Numbered from the stretch's first letter, positions 17,814 through 27,573 are shown. The stretch: DNA of 64,000 nucleotides from Bifidobacterium adolescentis ATCC 15703 (GCF_000010425.1 NC_008618.1:1419946-1483945); one strand, 5' to 3'. Notes: a model not told the origin generated them from the letters alone. Translations and numbers: made by a program.

Positions 17814-19373
17814 ATGGATGAGAATGCGATCCGCCAGTGGCTTATCGATTGCTTCGGACCGATTCAGGGCGAGATGGCATGGAACCAGCTTTCCAACATG
17901 CCGGAAGCCGTACGCGACCAGCTGATGAGTCAGGATCCGAGCACGCTGCCCAAGCCCGAAGAGGTCAAGTCCATGATGCAGGCGTTCACCGCCGGCGGAC
18001 TCAACACCATGGGAGATATGCAGCAGGCCGTGGAACAGGGGCCGATCAACATCAAACTGGCGAAATCGCTCGCGTTGCAGCAGGCGAATGGTGCCGGATC
18101 GGACAGCAGCGTGAACGCCGAAACCGGCGAAATCGCAAGACGTGCCATCAGCGAGGCGAACCTGTGGCTTGATACCGCTTGCGAATTCAACCCGGCGCAA
18201 GGCGAGACGCAGCTGCTCACCCGCGCCGGCTGGGTGGAGGACACAATCGACGCGTGGGCGCAGTTCGCCTCCCCCGTGGCCGAATCGATGAACGACGCTC
18301 TGGCTTCGATTCTGTCGCAGCGTTTCGGCGACGGCGAAATCCAGACCGAGATTTCCGGGGTTTTCGCAGGCCCCATCGAAATTCCGATTCCGGACGAAAT
18401 GAAAAATCCGGCGAAGCTGATGCGATTCGTCGGCAACACGTCGTTCGCCATGCAGTTGGGGCGTGCCGCCGGCGACCTGTCCCATGAGGTGCGCGGCAGC
18501 TTCGATCAGGGCATCGCGCTGCTGAAGAATCCCGCCGGCGGACTGATCGTGCAGAACGTGACCGAATACGCGAAGTCGCTGGACATCGACGTGAACGAAG
18601 TGATGGGCTATCTTGCGCTGCAGGAGCTTGCGCATGCCAGGCTGTTCGCCTCCGTGCCGTGGCTGATGCCCCGCTTCGAGGCGCTGCTGGGCAAATACGC
18701 GCGTGGCATCACCATCGACATGGATGCCATGGAGGAGCAGATCCGTGAGGCGGAGTCCATCGATCCGGATTCCATGGCCAGCGCGGTGAACATCACCAAG
18801 GTGGCGTTCCCGGACACTCCGGAGCAGAAGCAGGCCATGAAGGCGTTGGAGAATCTGCTTGCCTTGGTGGAGGGCTGGGTGGATGCCGTCGTGTGGCGTG
18901 CGGGCATGGCGCATATTCCGCATATCGAACAGCTTCGTGAGATGTTGCGCCGCGAACGCGCCATCGGAGGCCCTGCGGAACGCACGTTCGAAAGCCTGAT
19001 GGGCATGCAATTGCGCCCCAAGCGCATGCGTGAGGCGGCCGCGCTGTGGGAAAGCATCGGCGCGCAGGAAGGCCCCGAGGCGCGCGACGCGAAATGGTCG
19101 CATCCGGATCTGCTGCCGCAACTGCCGGACGAACAGTCCGAGGATAGCTCCAACGAAGAGAACGGCGCCGCATCCGCCACTACCGGTACGGAACAGACCA
19201 CGGCGCAACAGGATATTCCGGACAGCATCGATTGGGATGCCGAACTGTCCAAGCTGCTCGACGAGGAAGAGCACAAGGGCGATGACGCCGATGGCACGAA
19301 CGACGCCGACGGTACAGATGACGCCGGCGATACGAACGCTTCCGGCGACCCGCAGTCACCGGAAGAAGCGTGA
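17814..19373 (+). CDS. Zincin-like metallopeptidase family (DUF2342) protein, degenerate metal motif
   Basis: The 519-residue protein matches the actinobacterial DUF2342/zincin-like family. Recognisable parts are FAGPIEIPIPDEM, FVGNTSFAMQLGRAAGDLSHEV, LQELAHARLFASVPWL and VEGWVDAVVW. The expected HExxH-like zinc helix reads QELAH, so the first histidine is Gln. The last 110 residues are an acidic, Thr/Asp-rich, probably disordered tail. Whether the family is proteolytic is uncertain, and the missing ligand makes activity here more doubtful. The 3' end overlaps the convergent helicase gene by 18 bp. Confidence 0.75.
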   Translation: MDENAIRQWLIDCFGPIQGEMAWNQLSNMPEAVRDQLMSQDPSTLPKPEEVKSMMQAFTAGGLNTMGDMQQAVEQGPINIKLAKSLALQQANGAGSDSSVNAETGEIARRAISEANLWLDTACEFNPAQGETQLLTRAGWVEDTIDAWAQFASPVAESMNDALASILSQRFGDGEIQTEISGVFAGPIEIPIPDEMKNPAKLMRFVGNTSFAMQLGRAAGDLSHEVRGSFDQGIALLKNPAGGLIVQNVTEYAKSLDIDVNEVMGYLALQELAHARLFASVPWLMPRFEALLGKYARGITIDMDAMEEQIREAESIDPDSMASAVNITKVAFPDTPEQKQAMKALENLLALVEGWVDAVVWRAGMAHIPHIEQLREMLRRERAIGGPAERTFESLMGMQLRPKRMREAAALWESIGAQEGPEARDAKWSHPDLLPQLPDEQSEDSSNEENGAASATTGTEQTTAQQDIPDSIDWDAELSKLLDEEEHKGDDADGTNDADGTDDAGDTNASGDPQSPEEA

Positions 19374-20864
19374 TTTCCTGCGCCCGCGATCGGACCCATC
19401 GTCTTCGCGGGCGCGCGCATAGGACACGTCGAGTGTGTCTTCGGCACGCGTGACCGCCACGTACATCAATCGCCGTTCCTCTTCCAGAAGGTCGCCTTCG
19501 GGCGGTGAACCGTATGGAATCAGCCCTTCGGAGCACCCGATCAGGAACACGTGTTTGAATTCCAGGCCCTTGGAGGCATGGATGGTGGAGATGGTCACGC
19601 CTTTAACGTCGCCGCCTGCGCCAAGTGCTTCCAACATGGCCAAGCGGGTCTGAGCGTCATCCGCGAGCGCGGAGTTCTGCCATCCGCTGTCTCGTTTGAC
19701 GCGGTAGCGCAGGTGTTGTTCGCCCAGTGCCCGGCAGAGGATTTTCTGCTGCGCGTTGACTCGGGTGAGGATGGCGCAGTCGCCCGGAGATGCTCCCTCG
19801 TCCACGAGTCTGCGGATGCGTGCAGCCACGCCCCGGGCTTCTTCGAGATCGCTGTTGTAGACGGTTTGCGCGACTCGGCGGCCTTGGTCTCGCTTGGAGT
19901 TGAGTTTGAGATAGTCGGCGCGTTGCGGTGAGGCTTCGAGCACGCGGTTGGCGTAGTTGACGATCTGCGGTGTGGAACGGTAGTCGTTGTTGAGTCTGAC
20001 GTCGGCGGTGAGGGGGCCGAATTCGGAGGCGAAGTTGAGCAGGTTGTAGCTGCTGGCTCCGGCGAACGAGTAGATGGTCTGTGCCGGGTCGCCGACCACG
20101 CAGATGTTGCGGTTGTCACCGAGCCATCGGGTGAGCAGCCGATGCTGCAGGGGCGAGACGTCTTGGTATTCGTCGACGGTGAGCCATGTGATGCCGGAGC
20201 GGATGCTGGCCGCCACGTCTTCGTCGCTTTCGATGAGGTGGCAGGTGATGAGCAGGATGTCGTCGAAGTCGATTTCGTTGCGATTGGTTTTTTCGGTTTC
20301 GTAGGCTTTGTAGACATCCACGAATTGGCTTGGTTCCAGTCCTGCCGGCGGCTGGTGGTGGATGGCCGCGCAGACGCGTTCATAGTCTTCCGGCGCGATG
20401 AGCGAGATTTTGCACCAGTTGATTTCGGCTTGCAGGTTGCGCACGGTGTCGTCGTCCACCTGCTGGGTGGTGACTCGGCGTAGGGAATGTTCCACGATTT
20501 CGCGCGGATTGCGTGAGATGAACGGCATGGGCCCTTCGCATACGTCTGGCCAGATCCGACGGAGTTGGTGTAGTGCCGCGGAGTGGAAGGTGGCGGCTTT
20601 GACGTCGGATGCGACGTCGAGTTGGGATAGTCTGTTGCGCATTTCCGCGGCCGCTTTGACGGAGAAGGTCACGGCGAGCGTGGCGTGCGGATCCCATGCC
20701 TTGATGGCGCATGCGTAGGCGATTCTTCGGGTGACGGTCCGCGTTTTGCCGGCACCTGCGCCGGCGATGATACGGACGGGACCGCGCACGGCGGTCGCCG
20801 CCATGCGCTGCGCATCGTCCAGTCCGTCGAGAATCGCTTCCGCTGTTGCATCCATATGCTCCAT
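19356..20864 (-). CDS. UvrD/Rep-type superfamily 1 DNA helicase
   Basis: An ATP-dependent 3'-5' helicase with the SF1 motifs in order: Walker A AGAGAGKTRT, TLAVTFSVKAAAEM, DEYQDVSP (motif II), VVGDPAQTIYSFAGA (motif III), DYRSTPQIV, TIHASKGLEF (motif V) and EERRLMYVAVTRAED (motif VI). At 502 residues it is shorter than UvrD (about 700) and stops soon after motif VI, so it resembles actinobacterial UvrD2-like proteins without the C-terminal HRDC region. A second in-frame ATG at 20855 is an alternative start. It probably acts in repair. Confidence 0.88.
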   Translation of the reverse strand: MEHMDATAEAILDGLDDAQRMAATAVRGPVRIIAGAGAGKTRTVTRRIAYACAIKAWDPHATLAVTFSVKAAAEMRNRLSQLDVASDVKAATFHSAALHQLRRIWPDVCEGPMPFISRNPREIVEHSLRRVTTQQVDDDTVRNLQAEINWCKISLIAPEDYERVCAAIHHQPPAGLEPSQFVDVYKAYETEKTNRNEIDFDDILLITCHLIESDEDVAASIRSGITWLTVDEYQDVSPLQHRLLTRWLGDNRNICVVGDPAQTIYSFAGASSYNLLNFASEFGPLTADVRLNNDYRSTPQIVNYANRVLEASPQRADYLKLNSKRDQGRRVAQTVYNSDLEEARGVAARIRRLVDEGASPGDCAILTRVNAQQKILCRALGEQHLRYRVKRDSGWQNSALADDAQTRLAMLEALGAGGDVKGVTISTIHASKGLEFKHVFLIGCSEGLIPYGSPPEGDLLEEERRLMYVAVTRAEDTLDVSYARAREDDGSDRGRRKSRFFR

Positions 20865-20968
20865 TGTGGCAGATTGCGTGACGATACGGACGCCATCGGC
20901 GCGATTAACCGTGAATTCGTGGCAAGTCGCGCCCTTATTAGCCTTCAGTGTGTATTAAGGTTGGAATT

Positions 20969-22540
20969 GTGACCGAACGAAGCAGATTTATGATGGCCGC
21001 CTTGGCGAGCGCGGCGATGCCGAACGCCACCATCGCTGGCACGCGTGACAGCGAGCAGGTCAACGCCACCGACAAGGGGTATGGCATTGATCATGCCGTG
21101 GTGCAGGACGCCGCGGGCAAGTTGTATGACACGTTCGCTTCGAACACGCCGAAGGGACGCAAGCGTCTCGCTGGTCGCGTGCGTGCCGCGCAGACGTTGA
21201 TGGGCAACCGCGAGTTGGGCGGATTGGGATTCGACGTCGATCGCGTTCTGGCGTTCTCCAACGGCGAACAGGAGAGGTCCGTCACAGGAGACGTTTCCGT
21301 GATGATCGCCACGCATCATGATGGTCAGGCGCGTCCGCTGACGCTGCTGACGTTGGACGACTGTGCCAGCGTGGGCACCGCGTTGGGCGCGATACACCGT
21401 CTCCGTCCGGATTTTCTGCAGGAGGCCGGCTATCCGGTATTCTCCACGGGGCAGATTCGCGCGCAGCTGACCGCATGGATCAAGCGTTTGCGTCAGGCTG
21501 GCCATGTGCCGCAGGAGATCACGACGAGCTGGTCCGACGTTCTTGAAACGGACGGCCTGTGGTCGTTCGCCACTTGTCCGGTGCATGGTGGCCTGTCCGA
21601 CGGCGATGTGCTGTTCTCGGGCTCGTCGATCACCGCCATCACGAACTGGCAGGATATGCAGGTCAATGATCCGGCACGTGATTTGGCGTGGATTTTCTCC
21701 AAACTTGACGAAAACCACCGTAATGCGCTGCTCAGCGCGTATGGACGCATGCTGGGCAATCGTCTGGATGATCTGATCATGCTGCGCGCCAACCTGTGGC
21801 TGCAGATGGAACAGGTGGGCGATTTCATCAGCGCGTTGAATCAGGCCGATAGCGTCAAGATCATGCAGTTCAAGGCACAGGTGGAGCGTTTGGCTCACCA
21901 GTTGGGTATGCTCACCGCGAAGAACCACAGGCCGAGCGAGACGCGTCAGGACGAGCAGAAGGCCGGCAACCGTCCGCCGAGCACCATCACCGTGGGCACG
22001 TTGCTGGACGAATCGGAACGTCGCAGGCAGGCGGCGGCGCAGCAGAATAACGATGCCGACGCGACCGGCGAACGTCATATCGACGCGACCGATATGGATG
22101 ATGACAGGACCGGCGATTTCGACGTCACCGGCTCCCAGCCCGTCCGTAAGACGAAGCAGATCGTCGATGACGCCACGGAAGCGTTCGATGTGACCGCCGC
22201 CGAACATATCGCCTCTGCCGGCATGGTTTCCGGCAATGCCGATTCGGACGATACGAGCGAACGTGAGGAATCCCCCGTCAGCACGTTCGTTCCGGAGCAG
22301 TCCGCGAGGGAGCGTCACGAGTCGTTGCCGTCCAGTTCGACCATTGTGATCAGCACGTTGCAGACCGCCGATGGCAGTGACGACACGAACGAGGAGGAAA
22401 TTCCTCAAGCCCATAGCGAAGCGGCGACCATGCTCATTCCGCTGCTCGAACGCGATGAGGCCACTATGCAGAAGGCCAAAGCGGAGGTCGACCGGCTGCA
22501 GGCCGAGGACGCCACCGATGAGAAACCGCGCGTAGAATAA
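20969..22540 (+). CDS. Phosphotransferase-fold (APH-like) protein with degenerate catalytic loop
   Basis: The first 320 residues have the aminoglycoside/choline-kinase fold. VHGGLSDGDVLF occupies the place of the catalytic HGDxxxxN loop and ITNWQDMQVNDPARDLAW that of the metal-binding DxD segment. The catalytic Asp is Gly, and the Asn that binds metal is Asp, so kinase activity is doubtful. The last 200 residues are an acidic, low-complexity tail. GTG at 20969 is preferred over GTG at 20948 because AAGG lies 8 nt before it. A DUF3107 gene follows 51 bp later. The role is unknown. Confidence 0.7.
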   Translation: MTERSRFMMAALASAAMPNATIAGTRDSEQVNATDKGYGIDHAVVQDAAGKLYDTFASNTPKGRKRLAGRVRAAQTLMGNRELGGLGFDVDRVLAFSNGEQERSVTGDVSVMIATHHDGQARPLTLLTLDDCASVGTALGAIHRLRPDFLQEAGYPVFSTGQIRAQLTAWIKRLRQAGHVPQEITTSWSDVLETDGLWSFATCPVHGGLSDGDVLFSGSSITAITNWQDMQVNDPARDLAWIFSKLDENHRNALLSAYGRMLGNRLDDLIMLRANLWLQMEQVGDFISALNQADSVKIMQFKAQVERLAHQLGMLTAKNHRPSETRQDEQKAGNRPPSTITVGTLLDESERRRQAAAQQNNDADATGERHIDATDMDDDRTGDFDVTGSQPVRKTKQIVDDATEAFDVTAAEHIASAGMVSGNADSDDTSEREESPVSTFVPEQSARERHESLPSSSTIVISTLQTADGSDDTNEEEIPQAHSEAATMLIPLLERDEATMQKAKAEVDRLQAEDATDEKPRVE

Positions 22541-22591
22541 GCGCATACATTGCAAACGACTTTGCACACGAACACCCTTACAAGGAGCATC

Positions 22592-22816
22592 ATGGATATC
22601 GAACTGGGCATTCAGAACGTGGCGCGCACCGTCACCTTCAGCACCGAGCAGAGCGCCGACGAGGTGAACAACGTCATCGCCGAGGCCGTGGAGAATGGCA
22701 AGACCATCAACCTGACCGACGACAAGGGCCGTCGCATCGTGGTGCCGGCCGGTTCTCTCGGCTATGCCATCATCGGCTCCGAAACCAAGCACGCCGTCGG
22801 CTTCGGCAATCTCTGA
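22592..22816 (+). CDS. DUF3107 family protein
   Basis: A 74-residue protein with the DUF3107 pattern: MDIELGIQNVARTVTF, SADEVNNVIAEAVENG and VPAGSLGYAIIG. The family is found across Actinobacteria and has no established function. AAGGAG lies 6 nt before the ATG. It is probably cotranscribed with the phosphotransferase-like gene and ends at a strong terminator. Confidence 0.85.
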   Translation: MDIELGIQNVARTVTFSTEQSADEVNNVIAEAVENGKTINLTDDKGRRIVVPAGSLGYAIIGSETKHAVGFGNL

Positions 22817-22847
22817 TCGTCGCCTGCAAACGCGTTGGACACGTTCC

Positions 22848-22895
22848 ATATGAAAAAGGCGTCGGACCATATCAGGTTCGACGCCTTTTTCATAT
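22848..22895. terminator. Strong bidirectional terminator
   Basis: A perfect 17-bp stem joins 22848-22864 (containing GAAAAAGGCGTCG) and 22879-22895 (CGACGCCTTTTTC) around a 14-nt loop, with T-runs on both strands. It separates the convergent DUF3107 and PHP genes. Confidence 0.88.
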
Positions 22896-22941
22896 TCGAT
22901 TCATGTATCCGGTTCACGCTTGGAAATTCCATATCCGGATT

Positions 22942-23844
22942 TCATGCGGCATGTGAGCTGCCGACGCGACCGATCAAATCCACACCCCGGCACAAGATTT
23001 CGCGTACGGTGTCGTCGTCGGTAAGGTTCTCGCCCAGACCGTTCGGCTTGCCTTTGCCATGCCAGTCCGAGCCGCCGGTCACCAGCAGATCGTGCCGTGC
23101 GGCAATCGTCAGCAATCGTTCGCGCTGTTCCGGAGGATTGCCGCGATGCCATACTTCCAAGCCGTCCAAGCCGTCGGCGATCATCGCGTCAAGCTGCTCG
23201 TCGGACAGCAGCCGGCGGTTGCGTTGCGGATCGCCCGCATGCGCGGCGACCACCACACCGCCCGCCCCCTTGACGGCGGCGATGACCTCGTGCGTCGACG
23301 GCGACGGCGTGGGAATGTAATACTTGGATTTGGCGCTCACCGCGTCGGCGAACGCGTCGGAACGCGTCTCGTACACGCCCGCCGCGACCAGCGCGTCGGC
23401 GATGTGCGGACGGCCGATTGTGGTGCGCTCCCCTTCCTTCACTTGGGCGAGCACATCGTCCCACGTAATCGGAAAATCCTGCGACAGCCGCTCAACCATG
23501 CGTTTCGTACGCCGCAATCGCGCCGCACGCGTGTTGGCGAACATGCTGGAAATATGCTCGTTGGACGGATCGTATTGGAAGGCGAGCATGTGCACGGACA
23601 CATCTTCGTCGACGGCGGTGATTTCCGTGCCCAGCAGTAACGGCAAACCGATTTCCTCCGAGGCTTCCGTCGCCTCGTCCCAGCCGGCGGTGGTGTCATG
23701 GTCGGCAATCGCCACACCATGCAAGCCAAGCTTCCTTGCCTGCTCCACCAGCGTGCGCGGCGTCTCCGTACCGTCGGAAAAGACGGTATGGCAATGAATA
23801 TCCCAACCTTGTGCGGGTGGTTCCGCGTAACTCACGTGACTCAT
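22942..23844 (-). CDS. PHP-domain phosphoesterase (RNase AM/TrpH-like)
   Basis: A 300-residue metal-dependent phosphoesterase of the PHP superfamily. Metal ligands appear in DIHCHTVFSDGTETP, AIADHDT, GTEITA, AAHAGDP and GGSDWHG. Family members of this size hydrolyse 3',5'-nucleoside bisphosphates or trim RNA 5' ends (YciV/RNase AM). No good ribosome site precedes the ATG at 23844, so translation may be leaderless. It is divergent from the VKOR gene, with about 85 bp between starts. Confidence 0.85.
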   Translation of the reverse strand: MSHVSYAEPPAQGWDIHCHTVFSDGTETPRTLVEQARKLGLHGVAIADHDTTAGWDEATEASEEIGLPLLLGTEITAVDEDVSVHMLAFQYDPSNEHISSMFANTRAARLRRTKRMVERLSQDFPITWDDVLAQVKEGERTTIGRPHIADALVAAGVYETRSDAFADAVSAKSKYYIPTPSPSTHEVIAAVKGAGGVVVAAHAGDPQRNRRLLSDEQLDAMIADGLDGLEVWHRGNPPEQRERLLTIAARHDLLVTGGSDWHGKGKPNGLGENLTDDDTVREILCRGVDLIGRVGSSHAA

Positions 23845-23929
23845 ATGACTATCGTAAGCTCGAATCCGCGGTTTTTCGCGTAGACTGAGACATGACAACG
23901 TTTGTATTTTGATTTTCCAAGGATTGACG

Positions 23930-24628
23930 ATGAGCGATTTTGAAGGCCAGGCCGCTGTGGACGCAGCCGATGACGAAACGAGCGTCGGCACAGCCGTCGC
24001 CATGGACGACGACTACACGAAGCCGCGCGGATGGCGTCACGGCGCAACGTGGACGTATCTGATCATGCTGCTCGCTTCGGCGGTGGCATTGCTCGTATCG
24101 TTCATTCTGTCGGCGGACACGCTGAAAATGGCACGCAATCCCGGGCAGAAGCTCAACTGCGATGTGAACGCCGTGCTGTCCTGTTCCACGGTGGCCGAAT
24201 CCTGGCAGGCGGAAATCGTGAAGTTCGCCGGATTGAGCTTCCCGAACGCGTTCTTCGGCATTGCCGCCGAATCGGTGTTCGTGACGATCGCGGTGATCGG
24301 ATTGTCCAAGGTGGCCGTGCCGCGTTGGTTCGCGCTGTGCACGTGGCTGGGCGGCCTTGCCGCGTTGGCGTATTCGTATTGGCTGACCACGCAGTCGCTG
24401 TTCGTCATCAACGCGATGTGTCCGTGGTGTCTGGTGCTGATGTTCTCCACCACCGTGCAGTTCATGGCGTTGTCGCATGCCACGGTGGCCGTGCAGGATA
24501 TGCCGTCCGGTCATGCTGGATTGCGCAAGTATTACCGGCTGAATTTCGATCTGATGGTCGATGTGGTGTGGATTGTGGCGTTGATCGTGGTCATTCTCGT
24601 CAAGGATGGCCCGATGCTGTTCGCCTGA
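23930..24628 (+). CDS. Vitamin K epoxide reductase (VKOR) family membrane protein
   Basis: VKOR homologues reoxidise extracytoplasmic DsbA-like proteins and so drive disulfide formation in Actinobacteria that lack DsbB. This 232-residue protein has about five membrane helices, the periplasmic cysteine pair around CDVNAVLSCSTVAES, the conserved SFPNAFFG stretch and the active-site CPWC motif in NAMCPWCLVL. CCAAGGA precedes the ATG at 23930. No thioredoxin-fold partner lies nearby. Confidence 0.9.
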   Translation: MSDFEGQAAVDAADDETSVGTAVAMDDDYTKPRGWRHGATWTYLIMLLASAVALLVSFILSADTLKMARNPGQKLNCDVNAVLSCSTVAESWQAEIVKFAGLSFPNAFFGIAAESVFVTIAVIGLSKVAVPRWFALCTWLGGLAALAYSYWLTTQSLFVINAMCPWCLVLMFSTTVQFMALSHATVAVQDMPSGHAGLRKYYRLNFDLMVDVVWIVALIVVILVKDGPMLFA

Positions 24629-24656
24629 TACGGTTTGCATCGAGCCTTTTGCGATG

Positions 24657-24684
24657 AAGGCCGACCCTGCGGGGCCGGCCTTTT
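24657..24684 (+). terminator. Terminator after the VKOR gene
   Basis: AAGGCCG at 24657-24663 and CGGCCTTTT at 24676-24684 form a GC-rich stem followed by T4. It lies between convergent genes and may act on both. Confidence 0.75.
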
Positions 24685-24716
24685 GCCTATCCGCTTTTCG
24701 TTTGCTGCCGCAGCGG

Positions 24717-25616
24717 TTACAGCAGTTCGATTTTGCCTACGATGGTGGCGCTGCCGGTAAGCTTCACGTCTTCGTCGGTCACGTCGACGCGCAAGGTGCC
24801 GCCACGTACGGTGATGGTCCAATGGTCGATGCCGGTTTTGGCGCGCAACGTGATGGCGGTGGCGCATAGGCCCGTGCCGCACGACAGGGTTTCGCCGCAA
24901 CCGCGTTCGTTGACGCGCATGGTGGCCTCGCCCGCATCGTCGCCTTCGCTTTGCTCGTCGATGCGCACGAACTCCACGTTCTGGTCCGACGGAATCTCGG
25001 GCGCGACGACCGGCTTGGTGACCAGATCAAGGTCTTCGACGTTCGGCAGGCTGGCGAACGCGTCCTCGAGCACGGCCACGACGTGCGGATTGCCCATGTC
25101 CACGAACGTGCCACGCGCGGAACCGGACGTGCCCGGAATGGTCACTTCGTAACCGTCGACGTCGCCACGCTTCCATGCGCCCATCTCCACCTGGAACACG
25201 TCCTTGCCGAGGCCCGGCACATCGCCGAGCGAAGTCAGGACCTTCACGCCGGCGCGGGTGCCGAGATGGAACGGCTTGCCGCCCGGCTGGTCGGCGATGC
25301 CCTGCCGCTGCGCGAACAGCGTGATCGCACGTGTGCCGTTGCCGCACATCTCAGCCAGCGAGCCGTCAGCGTTGCGGTAGTCCATGAACCAGTCCGCATC
25401 GCCCGCCGCGCAATCGGCGATCTGCCTTTCGTTCACATCGGACACCGCCTGCGGATGCGCCAGACGGATCAGGCCGTCGCCGCCGATGCCGAAATGTCGG
25501 TCGCACAGGAATCGCACTTCATCGGCGGTCGGCTCGTGCGTACCGTCTTCGTCGAGATACACCACGAAATCGTTGCCGGTGGCGTGCGCTTTGTAAACAA
25601 TGCTTGGAATGCTCAT
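24717..25616 (-). CDS. dapF: Diaminopimelate epimerase
   Basis: DapF converts LL- to meso-diaminopimelate in lysine biosynthesis. The 299-residue protein has HATGNDFVV at the N terminus, GGDGLIRL, and the two catalytic cysteines in EMCGNGTRA and [11 protein letters not shown]. It is slightly longer than the usual 275 residues because of loops in the middle. It is transcribed divergently from murI with 85 bp between starts. Confidence 0.93.
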   Translation of the reverse strand: MSIPSIVYKAHATGNDFVVYLDEDGTHEPTADEVRFLCDRHFGIGGDGLIRLAHPQAVSDVNERQIADCAAGDADWFMDYRNADGSLAEMCGNGTRAITLFAQRQGIADQPGGKPFHLGTRAGVKVLTSLGDVPGLGKDVFQVEMGAWKRGDVDGYEVTIPGTSGSARGTFVDMGNPHVVAVLEDAFASLPNVEDLDLVTKPVVAPEIPSDQNVEFVRIDEQSEGDDAGEATMRVNERGCGETLSCGTGLCATAITLRAKTGIDHWTITVRGGTLRVDVTDEDVKLTGSATIVGKIELL

Positions 25617-25701
25617 ACCAGTTCACTCTACACGCGGTAGGCTATTGAAAGCGTTTGGCGTATGCGCCTGCGGGCATGCGCGCGATGGCAAAGGAGGACG
25701 T

Positions 25702-26478
25702 ATGGCTTCAACGGCACCTATCGGCGTTTTCGATTCCGGTTTGGGGGGTATTTCCGTAGCGCGTGAGATCCGCCGCGACATGCCGAACGAGCATGTGCTG
25801 TATTTCGGCGACTCCGCGAACGCTCCGTACGGCACGAAATCGCCCGAACAGGTGCGCGAACTGTCCGACGTCATTGTGAAACGATTCGTGGAACAAGGCG
25901 TGAAAGCGGTCGTGATCGCCTGCAATACCGCCACTTCCGCCGCAGCCAACGAACTGCGCGACACATACGACATTCCGATCATCGGCATGGAGCCGGCATT
26001 GAAGGTGGCTTGCGACCGTGGTCACGGCAAGCGTCAGCGCGTCATCGTGGCCGCCACTCCCCTGACGTTGCGTGAACGCAAGTTCGCCGTGCTGATGGAC
26101 CGTTTCAAGGCCGACCATACGATTTTTCCGGAGCCCTGCCCCGGTCTGGTGGAGATCGTGGAGCATGGGCAGCTTGACGACCATGATGTGGTGATGCGCA
26201 CGCTGCACCAGTATTTCGACCAATACGATCTGTCCACGATCGACTCCGTTGTGCTCGGCTGCACGCATTTCGTGTTCTACCGCGATTATTTCCGCGAACT
26301 GCTGCCTGATACGGCGGCGATCATCGACGGCAATGAAGGCACCGTGCGTCACCTTGGCGTGGTGCTCGAATCGTTGGGCAAGCTCGCTCCGGAAGACGCG
26401 GAAGGCAGCATCGATCTGGCCAATTCCGACACTTCCGCACGAATCGCGCAGTTGGCGCAGTCGCTGCTTGATCGCTGA
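25702..26478 (+). CDS. murI: Glutamate racemase
   Basis: MurI makes D-glutamate for peptidoglycan. The 258-residue protein has [29 protein letters not shown], the catalytic cysteine in ACNTATSAA and the second in LGCTHF. AAAGGAGGACGT precedes the ATG at 25702, which is preferred to an upstream in-frame start. A patatin-like gene follows 79 bp downstream. Confidence 0.94.
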   Translation: MASTAPIGVFDSGLGGISVAREIRRDMPNEHVLYFGDSANAPYGTKSPEQVRELSDVIVKRFVEQGVKAVVIACNTATSAAANELRDTYDIPIIGMEPALKVACDRGHGKRQRVIVAATPLTLRERKFAVLMDRFKADHTIFPEPCPGLVEIVEHGQLDDHDVVMRTLHQYFDQYDLSTIDSVVLGCTHFVFYRDYFRELLPDTAAIIDGNEGTVRHLGVVLESLGKLAPEDAEGSIDLANSDTSARIAQLAQSLLDR

Positions 26479-26557
26479 GCGCGAATGTCCCGACAGACCG
26501 CGTAAAGTCGAATGAAAACCCGGCAAAAGGGACGGACTTGCGAAAGGACGGGCGCAT

Positions 26558-27406
26558 ATGGCCAACAGGACAGCGATGATCGACGTCGGCGGCGGTTTCC
26601 GCGCGATTTACGGCGCGGGTGTGATGGACCGCATGCTGGAGGACGGCATACATGTCGACCATTGCTATGGTGTTTCCGCCGGCAGCGCCAATATGGTTTC
26701 CTACATTTCCGGACAGCACGGGCGAAACCACACGTTCTACACGCAGTACGCGTTCCGTAAGGAATACGCGAGCTTCGACAGCTATGTGAAGAACCACAAT
26801 TACGCGAACCTCGACTACGTGTACAGCACGCTGAGCAACCACGATGGCGAGAATCCGGTGGATTACGAGGCGTTTGCGGCGAATCCGACCGAATTCACCG
26901 TGGTGGCCTGCAATGCGGACGATGGTTCCACGAAGTATTTCGACAAGTCGGACGTCGGCTACGACAATTACGACATCATGAAGGCGTCATCGGCGGTGCC
27001 GGTGGCGTGCGAACCGTATGTGATCGACGGCGTCCCGTATTACGACGGGGGCATCGCTGATCCGATTCCGGTGCAGAAGGCCATCGATGACGGCTATGAC
27101 CGCATCGTGGTGATTCTCACCCGTCCGAAAGACACCGTACGCGAACAGAAGAAGGACATCGGCCCGGCCACGATCCTGAAGCGCACGCACCCGGAGGCCG
27201 CGGAAAAGCTGATGAACCGCTATCAGACGTACAACGACGAGATGGCGTTGGCCAAGGAATACGAGAAGGATGGCCGTGTGCTCATCCTCGCGCCGGAAAG
27301 CATGTACGGCTTGAACACGCTGAGCAAGTCGTTCGAAGGTCTGGAACGCATGTACCGCGCCGGATATGCGGCGGCTGCCGCGATTCCAGCGTTCTTGGAA
27401 AGCTGA
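26558..27406 (+). CDS. Patatin-like phospholipase family protein
   Basis: The 282-residue cytosolic hydrolase has the patatin features: an N-terminal glycine-rich oxyanion loop (DVGGGFRAIYGAG), the nucleophile elbow GVSAGS and the catalytic Asp in YYDGGIADPIP. It resembles RssA/YjjU-type bacterial members that cleave acyl esters. GAAAGGACG lies upstream. It probably belongs to a unit with murI, though no functional link is evident. Confidence 0.87.
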   Translation: MANRTAMIDVGGGFRAIYGAGVMDRMLEDGIHVDHCYGVSAGSANMVSYISGQHGRNHTFYTQYAFRKEYASFDSYVKNHNYANLDYVYSTLSNHDGENPVDYEAFAANPTEFTVVACNADDGSTKYFDKSDVGYDNYDIMKASSAVPVACEPYVIDGVPYYDGGIADPIPVQKAIDDGYDRIVVILTRPKDTVREQKKDIGPATILKRTHPEAAEKLMNRYQTYNDEMALAKEYEKDGRVLILAPESMYGLNTLSKSFEGLERMYRAGYAAAAAIPAFLES

Positions 27407-27424
27407 AATCCGTTCTTCCGCAGC

Positions 27425-27525
27425 GCTGTCATGCGTTTCCAACGGCCCTAACGGCAACCGTATGACAGTGATCGCATGACAGCAATCGTACATACGACGA
27501 TTACATGGCAGCCGTCGTATGTACG
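27425..27525. promoter_or_regulatory. Nested perfect inverted repeats before the C-S lyase gene
   Basis: Two inverted pairs occupy this gap. GCTGTCATGCG (27425-27435) pairs with CGCATGACAGC (27473-27483), and CGTACATACGACG (27487-27499) pairs perfectly with CGTCGTATGTACG (27513-27525) across a 13-nt spacer. ATGACAG also recurs at about 27462 and 27476. The region lies 50-150 bp before the start codon and may hold operators or an RNA switch. No known riboswitch was recognised. Confidence 0.5.
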
Positions 27526-27573
27526 TTACGGCATCGCAACACGCGTAACCGGGCGGCGGCTATGCTGGAACGC

